This document shows, one piece after another, positions 5,318 through 9,241 of a stretch of DNA of 9,241 nucleotides. The translations under genes were made by a program, and so were the position numbers. The DNA is from JBCBEX01 sp039027055 (GTDB lineage Bacteria > Bacteroidota > Rhodothermia > Rhodothermales > Rubricoccaceae), in contig JBCCLD010000188.1 of NCBI GenBank assembly GCA_039027055.1, forward strand, positions 1-9,241, in the 5' to 3' direction. The notes under the pieces are model-generated. The model saw only the letters and a list, made by a program, of their open reading frames with translations, was not told where the DNA came from and ran no database searches. Position 1 is the first letter of the stretch, and each line of letters opens with the position of its first letter.

Positions 5318-7107
5318 CGCACGGGAGGGCGGCGGAGGTGGAAGTCGGTGACTTGCTGATAGGCCATGGCGAGCCGAAGCGCGGCCGCGTCCCGGTAGAG
5401 CCCACCGATGAACGTGATCGAGTGGGGGCTACGGCGTGGATCGTCCTCGGAAGCCGCATTCACGTCTGCGAAAGCCGCATTCACGTCTGAGGAGGCCGCA
5501 TTCACAGGGAGAAACCCGTTCGGAACGCACACCGCAGGATGCCCGGTGAGGTTGGTCAGCAACAGGGTCGGTCCGTTGAACGCAGGCGCGAGGACGACAT
5601 CGAAGCCGTCGAGCGCCGCGGCGACGGCGCGCAGGAGCATCGTGCGGACCCGGTTGGCCTGGACGTATTCGACCGCCGGGATGAAACGGGCGGCGCGGAA
5701 GAAGTTGGGCCAGGCGTTGGCATGTTGGGCGACGAGCAGATCGTCGGTTCCGGACCGTGTCAGGTCGTCGAAGGCGGCGGCGGCCTCGGCCATGAGCACC
5801 ATCAGGAGCGGCTCCACGGGCAGGTCGCTCGGCCACGCGATGGGCTCAAGTGCCACACCGAGGCTGCGGACCGCGTCGAGCGTAGCCAAGTCGAGGGCAC
5901 GGCCGGCGCCCGTGTAGCGGTCGGATTCCTCGAAGAGATCCGCGACGTAGGCCACGCGTAGGTCGGTCACGTCGCGCGGCAGGGCGAACGGTACGTCGCG
6001 GGTGGTTGGGTCGCGCGAGTCTGCACCGCGTATGGCGTCGTATACGAGCGCGGCGTCGAGGGCCGAGCGCGTCATCGGCCCGAGCTTGTCCATACTCCAC
6101 GAGAGCGCCATCGCGCCGTGGCGACTCACCGTGCCGAAGGTCGGACGGAAGCCAGTGATCCCGTTGCGCGTGGAGGGTGAGACGATGGAGCCGTAGGTCT
6201 CTGAGCCGATCGCGAAGGGGAGAGCGCCCGCTGCCACAGCGGCCCCTGGGCCTGCCGACGAGCCGCTCGAACCGACATCGGTGTTCCAGGGGCTCTTGGT
6301 CGTCCCGCCGTACCAGACGTCGCCCATGGCAAGCGCGCCGAGCGAGAGCTTGGCGACAAGTACGGCCCCGGCAGCGTCGAGCTTTTCGATCACGGCAGCG
6401 TCCGTGTCGATCACCTGGTCTCGGTACGGGGTCGCGCCCCACGTCGTCGGAATGCCGCGTACGGCCAGGAGGTCCTTCGCTCCGTACGGGATGCCGTGGA
6501 GCGGCCCTCGACGTTCGCCCGCCGCGAGCTCTGCATCCGCTCGGCGTGCCTGCTCCAACGCCCGCTCCTCGGTGAGCGTGACGACCGCGAGCAGTTCCGG
6601 GTCGAGCCGTTTTAGACGATCAAGGGCTAGCTGCGTGAGTTCGACCGAGGACACATACCCGCCGCGCAGCAGTGCCATAAGCCGATGCACGCTCGCGAAC
6701 GCCAGGTCTTCGTCACTAGGTCGCGCGTATACATACTCGATGGCTTGGTCAGTCTCTGATACGGGTCCTTCACGCGAGAATTGATCGCCACCGACCGCCG
6801 GATCGAAGAGCACGGCAGGCGGGACCTCGTTGGGGACTTCGACCTTGCGGAGTGCCCGCATCATAGTGTGCGCTTGGCGAAGCTCGCCGAGCATCAGCTC
6901 GCGCTCGTCGGGCGTAAACGTGAGGCCCAAGAGCGTCTCGGCCTCGGCGATGGCCTCGACCGTGATCGCGTTTTCATCAGGGGTCGGCAGTGGCGTGCTG
7001 GCATTCGCTGGCGTCTGCGCCGCGCACGCTATCGGCCCGACCCCGAGCGGTGCGCCCACGCCTATCAGGGCACCGACAGCGAGGAAGTCACGGCGAGAGA
7101 CGGACAT
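5314..7107 (-). CDS. Tat-exported amidase-signature hydrolase (GatA-like)
   Basis: This 597-residue amidase-signature enzyme hydrolyses carboxamide or ester bonds through a Ser-cisSer-Lys triad. Residues 1-36 are a Tat signal (SRRDFLAVG and a hydrophobic stretch); Cys28 in PIAC is a poor lipobox. Residues ~37-130 are a helical extension, and the amidase domain runs from ~131 to 590. Visible catalytic residues are Lys211 (GIPYGAKDLL), cis-Ser283 (in GSSGSSAG) and nucleophile Ser307 (GSETYGSI). The cisSer-Ser gap of 24 matches the family. The usual TGGSI is TYGSI here. The Tat signal, length and absence of gatB/gatC nearby argue against the GatCAB tRNA amidotransferase; an exported amidase is more likely, substrate unknown. 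Loop 535-555 is three seven-residue repeats (VNAASSD, VNAAFAD, VNAASED) just before the final SITFIGGLYRDAAALRLAMAY segment. A heptamer tandem repeat abuts the start codon. It is the first gene of a transcript with PAP2. Confidence 0.93.
   Translation of the reverse strand: MSVSRRDFLAVGALIGVGAPLGVGPIACAAQTPANASTPLPTPDENAITVEAIAEAETLLGLTFTPDERELMLGELRQAHTMMRALRKVEVPNEVPPAVLFDPAVGGDQFSREGPVSETDQAIEYVYARPSDEDLAFASVHRLMALLRGGYVSSVELTQLALDRLKRLDPELLAVVTLTEERALEQARRADAELAAGERRGPLHGIPYGAKDLLAVRGIPTTWGATPYRDQVIDTDAAVIEKLDAAGAVLVAKLSLGALAMGDVWYGGTTKSPWNTDVGSSGSSAGPGAAVAAGALPFAIGSETYGSIVSPSTRNGITGFRPTFGTVSRHGAMALSWSMDKLGPMTRSALDAALVYDAIRGADSRDPTTRDVPFALPRDVTDLRVAYVADLFEESDRYTGAGRALDLATLDAVRSLGVALEPIAWPSDLPVEPLLMVLMAEAAAAFDDLTRSGTDDLLVAQHANAWPNFFRAARFIPAVEYVQANRVRTMLLRAVAAALDGFDVVLAPAFNGPTLLLTNLTGHPAVCVPNGFLPVNAASSDVNAAFADVNAASEDDPRRSPHSITFIGGLYRDAAALRLAMAYQQVTDFHLRRPPVR
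5443..5505 (-). repeat. In-frame 21-base tandem repeat, three units, inside the amidase gene
   Basis: On the plus strand, GCCGCATTCACGTCTG recurs at 5453 and 5474 and GCCGCATTCAC at 5495, a strict period of 21 bases. On the coding strand this gives three consecutive seven-residue units (residues 535-555). Because the period is a multiple of three, copy changes would alter the length of a surface loop without a frameshift. Confidence 0.9.
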
Positions 7108-7166
7108 GAGGTCGGAGGTCGGAGGTCGGAGGTCGGAGGTCGGAGGTCGGAGGTCGGAGGTCGGAG
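7108..7166. repeat. Heptanucleotide tandem repeat GAGGTCG x8 plus GAG
   Basis: There are eight perfect copies of GAGGTCG at 7108-7163 and a partial GAG at 7164-7166, with no interruption. On the minus strand the unit reads CGACCTC, and the last copy touches the amidase ATG (7107) with no intervening base. The repeat therefore occupies the ribosome-binding region and leader of the amidase-PAP2 transcript. On the plus strand it lies about 90 bases upstream of the divergent HAD gene. Perfect short tandem repeats of this kind are prone to slipped-strand copy change; an effect on expression is inference. Confidence 0.97.
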
Positions 7167-7256
7167 AAGCAAACGGCTCGCCTCACCCAGAGTCAAACGA
7201 ATTCGCCGCCTGCGGTACTTTCCGCCTTCGTACTGCCGCCTCCATCCCCCGCCCCT

Positions 7257-7949
7257 GTGCCTTTCCGCTTCGTCTATTTCGACCTCGACGACACGCTCCT
7301 CGACCACCACGCCGCGCAGGACGCCGCGCTGGCAGCGCTCCACCACGACTACGCGGCTCTGTTTGGAGACCACGACCTCGCCGACGTGCAGACAGTCTAC
7401 GCTGCCGCCAATCGACGCCTGTGGCAGGCCTACGGTGAAGGGCGGATCACCCGCCACGACCTCCAACACGAACGCTTCGCAGCCCTCATCGACGCGTTCG
7501 AGCTAGACGGGATCGCCCCCCTTGCGATGGGGGCGCAGTACATGAGGCGCTACGCTGAAGCGTGGCACTGGATGGACGGGGCTGAGGCTGCGTTCCTCCG
7601 CGTGGCACATCGCTATCCCGTCGGCATTCTCACGAATGGGTTCGCGGAAGCGCAGCACGCCAAACTGGACCGCTTTCCGATCCTTCGAGAACGCTCGGAG
7701 GCGATCGTCGTGAGCGAGGAGGTAGGGGTCATGAAACCCCAGCCAGGCATTTTCGCGCATGCGACCCAGGCCGCGGGCGTCCACGCCGATGACATCCTCT
7801 ATGTCGGCGATTCCCTGCACTCTGATGTAGAAGGGGGCACCGCCTTCGGCTGGCACGTGGCGTGGTTCCGCGGCGATGTGTCACGGGTGGACGAGCGTAC
7901 TCGAACGACGGTCATCGCGGACTGGGAAGCACTCGATGCGCTGCTGTGA
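7257..7949 (+). CDS. YjjG-type HAD-superfamily nucleotidase/phosphatase
   Basis: This 230-residue cytoplasmic HAD hydrolase of subfamily IA dephosphorylates small metabolites through an aspartyl-phosphate intermediate. Motif I is FDLDDTL with nucleophile Asp9 and acid/base Asp11; motif II is ILTNG with Thr126; motif III is Lys160 in VMKPQPGIF; motif IV is VGDSLHSD with Asp185 and Asp190, completing the Mg2+ site. The helical cap (~residues 17-105) lies between motifs I and II. VGDSLHSDVEGGTAFGW followed by AWF resembles the YjjG/YfnB pyrimidine 5'-nucleotidase branch, which cleans up non-canonical nucleotides. Specificity is inferred by resemblance only. The start is GTG 7257, which puts motif I at the usual distance from the N-terminus; no Shine-Dalgarno is seen. 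It is divergent from the amidase and convergent with rhomboid. Confidence 0.88.
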   Translation: MPFRFVYFDLDDTLLDHHAAQDAALAALHHDYAALFGDHDLADVQTVYAAANRRLWQAYGEGRITRHDLQHERFAALIDAFELDGIAPLAMGAQYMRRYAEAWHWMDGAEAAFLRVAHRYPVGILTNGFAEAQHAKLDRFPILRERSEAIVVSEEVGVMKPQPGIFAHATQAAGVHADDILYVGDSLHSDVEGGTAFGWHVAWFRGDVSRVDERTRTTVIADWEALDALL

Positions 7950-7973
7950 CGATGTGTCGCCTATTGCCCAAGG

Positions 7974-8591
7974 CTAGCTGAACACGCTTGTGACCTGCGC
8001 CATGAAGAAAGTAATGACCGAAGGATAGAGAAGTATCGTGAGTACGACGCCGCCCAAGGCCCCGCCGAGGTGGGCTTCGTGGGCGATGCGACCTCCTCCT
8101 TGTCGTGACGCCTGCACCGAGAAGAGTACGTAGAGGACCGCGAACAGAATCGCCGGTATCGGGATCGCGAAGAAGAGGTAGAGCATCGCGAACGGATCGA
8201 ACAAACAGTACGAGAACACGACGCCGGAGACGGCTCCCGACGCACCGACGGCAGAGTACGTCGGATTATTTCGGTGCCGCACGAGCGTGAACACGTTTGC
8301 CGCTAGGTCTGAGCCGATGTAGAGTAGCGCGAAGCGTATGGGACCTAGGATACCCTCCACGGCAGGTCCGAAGCCGAACAGTGAAAGTGTCAACATGTTG
8401 AACGCGAGGTGTGCCACGCCGACGTGAAGGAATCCTGCCGTAAAGAAGCGGTACCATTCTCCATGCTGCAGTACCCGGGCCGGTTTGAAGGCAAAGCGGC
8501 CCACTAAACTTGGGTCCACCGTCAACGTGTAGACCCCGATCAGCACGTTGACGATCACAATGAACAGGGTGACGGGCGCGTCTAGGAACAT
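7974..8591 (-). CDS. Rhomboid-family intramembrane serine protease
   Basis: This 205-residue polytopic inner-membrane protein is predicted to cleave transmembrane substrates within the bilayer. The catalytic Ser118 lies in GASG (116-119) and the partner His174 in AHEAHLGG. The TM2 motif is HVGVAHLAFN: His56, His61 and Asn65, where His61/Asn65 correspond to the GlpG oxyanion-hole pair. Hydrophobic segments lie at ~5-23, ~51-72, ~84-104, ~114-131, ~134-159 and ~175-195, giving the six-helix core expected of a short bacterial rhomboid. WYRFFTAGF before TM2 also fits the family. All active-site residues are present, so it should be active. Substrates are unknown. ATG 8591 is the first start in frame; no Shine-Dalgarno precedes it. 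The gene ends 24 bases from the HAD stop, tail to tail. Confidence 0.92.
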   Translation of the reverse strand: MFLDAPVTLFIVIVNVLIGVYTLTVDPSLVGRFAFKPARVLQHGEWYRFFTAGFLHVGVAHLAFNMLTLSLFGFGPAVEGILGPIRFALLYIGSDLAANVFTLVRHRNNPTYSAVGASGAVSGVVFSYCLFDPFAMLYLFFAIPIPAILFAVLYVLFSVQASRQGGGRIAHEAHLGGALGGVVLTILLYPSVITFFMAQVTSVFS

Positions 8592-8749
8592 GAGTGTGCG
8601 AGGGTCGGGTGGGGAGAGCGGCCCGTTACACGCGACCTCGGGGCTTCGGTTGCCCCGTGTTCATGGACGCAACCATCAATGCTGAGCCACTCGCACCGGG
8701 GGCGAGCGTTCACTAGCTTCACGCGCCACTCCCACCAATCTCTGCGTCT
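8592..8749. other. Divergent intergenic region between rhomboid and lipoprotein genes
   Basis: This 158-base gap must carry the promoters of both flanking genes if they are transcribed divergently. CGGGGC (8639-8644) and GCCCCG (8652-8657) form a perfect six-pair stem with a seven-base loop, readable from either strand. I find no convincing TAnnTTTG-type Bacteroidota -7 box and no Shine-Dalgarno for either gene. The stem could be a leader structure or chance. Confidence 0.4.
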
Positions 8750-9136
8750 ATGTTGCCCCGCATCGCGCTCCCCACTTTCCTCCTTTTCGCCGCTGTCCTG
8801 GTTTTCGCTGGGTGCGAGAACCGCGCCGAAACTGTCCGCCAACAGCTACTCGGTACCTGGAGTCTCGCTGGGTCCGACTCGTTCCGTTCCACCACAGCTG
8901 GGCAACAGTACACGTTTGAAGAGGATGGCACATACACTGTCCGAGAACGGCGTCGCCTCGGCCCGGCCAGTACGTTGCGGGCAGCCTACGAGATCGCGCG
9001 GGACGGCTCGCTCACCCTCCGGGACGCGGCGGCCGCCCAGCGTTTCACGCCGTCCTTCGCCGGCGACACGCTTCGCTTGCAAGCCATCGCGTCTGACGAT
9101 GCGCTCACGTTGATCCGACGCCAAGCCGCGCCTTAA
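8750..9136 (+). CDS. Small lipoprotein, lipocalin-like/hypothetical
   Basis: This 128-residue envelope lipoprotein begins at ATG 8750 with a hydrophobic signal (MLPRIALPTFLLFAAVLVFAGC). The lipobox is FAGC with lipidated Cys22; Phe at -3 is slightly unusual. The mature part starts ENRAETVRQQLLGTWSL, and its remaining strands (QQYTFEEDGTYTVRER, AAYEIARDGSLTLRD, DTLRLQ, DALTLIRR) resemble the short lipocalin-like domains common in Bacteroidota, in which LxGTW opens a small beta barrel. The assignment is by eye and function is unknown; candidate roles are ligand binding or a structural envelope part. No Shine-Dalgarno is seen. It is likely co-transcribed with the next gene, whose start lies 16 bases after its stop. 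Confidence 0.8.
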   Translation: MLPRIALPTFLLFAAVLVFAGCENRAETVRQQLLGTWSLAGSDSFRSTTAGQQYTFEEDGTYTVRERRRLGPASTLRAAYEIARDGSLTLRDAAAAQRFTPSFAGDTLRLQAIASDDALTLIRRQAAP

Positions 9137-9141
9137 GGAGG
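9135..9141 (+). promoter_or_regulatory. Strong Shine-Dalgarno AAGGAGG
   Basis: AAGGAGG overlaps the TAA stop of the lipoprotein gene and lies 11 bases before ATG 9153 (8 before the in-frame TTG 9150). It is the only clear ribosome-binding sequence next to a start codon in the window, and it supports the reality of the following truncated gene. Confidence 0.7.
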
Positions 9142-9152
9142 CCTACGGCTTG

Positions 9153-9241
9153 ATGCGTAGACAGCGCCGCCACAACCTCGGGGTGCTGATCGACTTTCTC
9201 GCGCAGGAAGACATCTATGCCGAAGTGACCGCGCGCACGCG
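9153..9241 (+). CDS. Hypothetical protein, N-terminal 29 residues (3' truncated by window)
   Basis: An open frame runs from ATG 9153 to the window edge and begins MRRQRRHNLGVLIDFLAQED, then IYAEVTART. An in-frame TTG at 9150 is the alternative start. The well-formed Shine-Dalgarno at 9135-9141 and the 16-base gap after the lipoprotein stop suggest a real gene in the same transcript. The start is very basic and then amphipathic, with no signal peptide, so a cytoplasmic product is likely. I do not recognise the family from so short a piece. Confidence 0.6.
   Translation, partial: MRRQRRHNLGVLIDFLAQEDIYAEVTART

Noticed and set aside
5846..6442. 198-codon Arg-rich open frame within the amidase gene
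   Set aside because: It is a frame-shifted shadow of the amidase core, with the triad intact in the real frame.
5314..7107. gatA subunit of the GatCAB tRNA amidotransferase
   Set aside because: The protein has a Tat signal and a long N-terminal extension, is longer than usual GatA, and no gatB or gatC is adjacent.
7108..7166. CRISPR array
   Set aside because: The unit is 7 bases with no spacers and no cas genes nearby; it is a simple tandem repeat.
7194..7201. Bacteroidota -7 box TTCGTTTG (minus strand) for the amidase transcript
   Set aside because: It matches TAnnTTTG except for one base, but no TTG is found at the -33 distance. It is too weak to list.
6781..7506. Plus-strand frame crossing the heptamer repeat, with a peptide repeat of Arg-Ser-Glu-Val-Gly-Gly-Arg type
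   Set aside because: It is the trivial translation of the heptamer; it overlaps the amidase and HAD genes and has no motif.

Overview
The window is high-GC bacterial DNA that most resembles Bacteroidota of the Rhodothermales/Rhodothermaeota type. The main evidence is a large secreted protein (330-3323) ending in a C-terminal sorting tail of the type IX secretion system (T9SS). Support comes from G/C-rich third codon positions and from the near absence of Shine-Dalgarno sequences; only the last, truncated gene has one. This placement is inferred from protein style; no rRNA or marker gene is present.

Layout, left to right. 1-138 is the C-terminal end of dihydrolipoyl dehydrogenase. A 191-base gap (139-329) holds a GC hairpin and 2.6 copies of a 12-base direct repeat. 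330-3323 encodes the ~1000-residue modular T9SS substrate. It converges on a minus-strand group, and a bidirectional-terminator-like hairpin lies between them (3357-3389). Read in transcription order, the minus-strand group is: a Tat-exported amidase-signature hydrolase (7107-5314), a PAP2 phosphatase that overlaps it by an ATGA junction (5317-4610), and, 103 bases further on, a secreted tandem jelly-roll carbohydrate-binding-type protein without a catalytic domain (4506-3445). Exactly eight copies of the heptamer GAGGTCG, plus GAG, sit directly against the amidase start codon (7108-7166). A divergent YjjG-type HAD phosphatase (7257-7949) follows, converging at 24 bases on a rhomboid protease (8591-7974). 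A short lipoprotein (8750-9136) and the first 29 codons of an unidentified gene (9153 to the window end) close the window.

How the genes may work together: lpd belongs to central metabolism and is only clipped here. The amidase and PAP2 genes are almost certainly co-transcribed, and both products are predicted to act outside the cytoplasm, as is the jelly-roll protein, so a cell-envelope or extracellular catabolic/remodelling role is a reasonable inference. No substrate can be read from the sequence. The other genes look like independent housekeeping or envelope genes.

I see no clear new multi-gene system, CRISPR array, mobile element, phage gene, tRNA or rRNA. The most unusual features are the repeats associated with the amidase: a 7-base tandem repeat abutting its start codon and a separate in-frame 7-codon tandem repeat inside it. 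Next are the recently duplicated look of the jelly-roll gene and the helical insert in the T9SS substrate.
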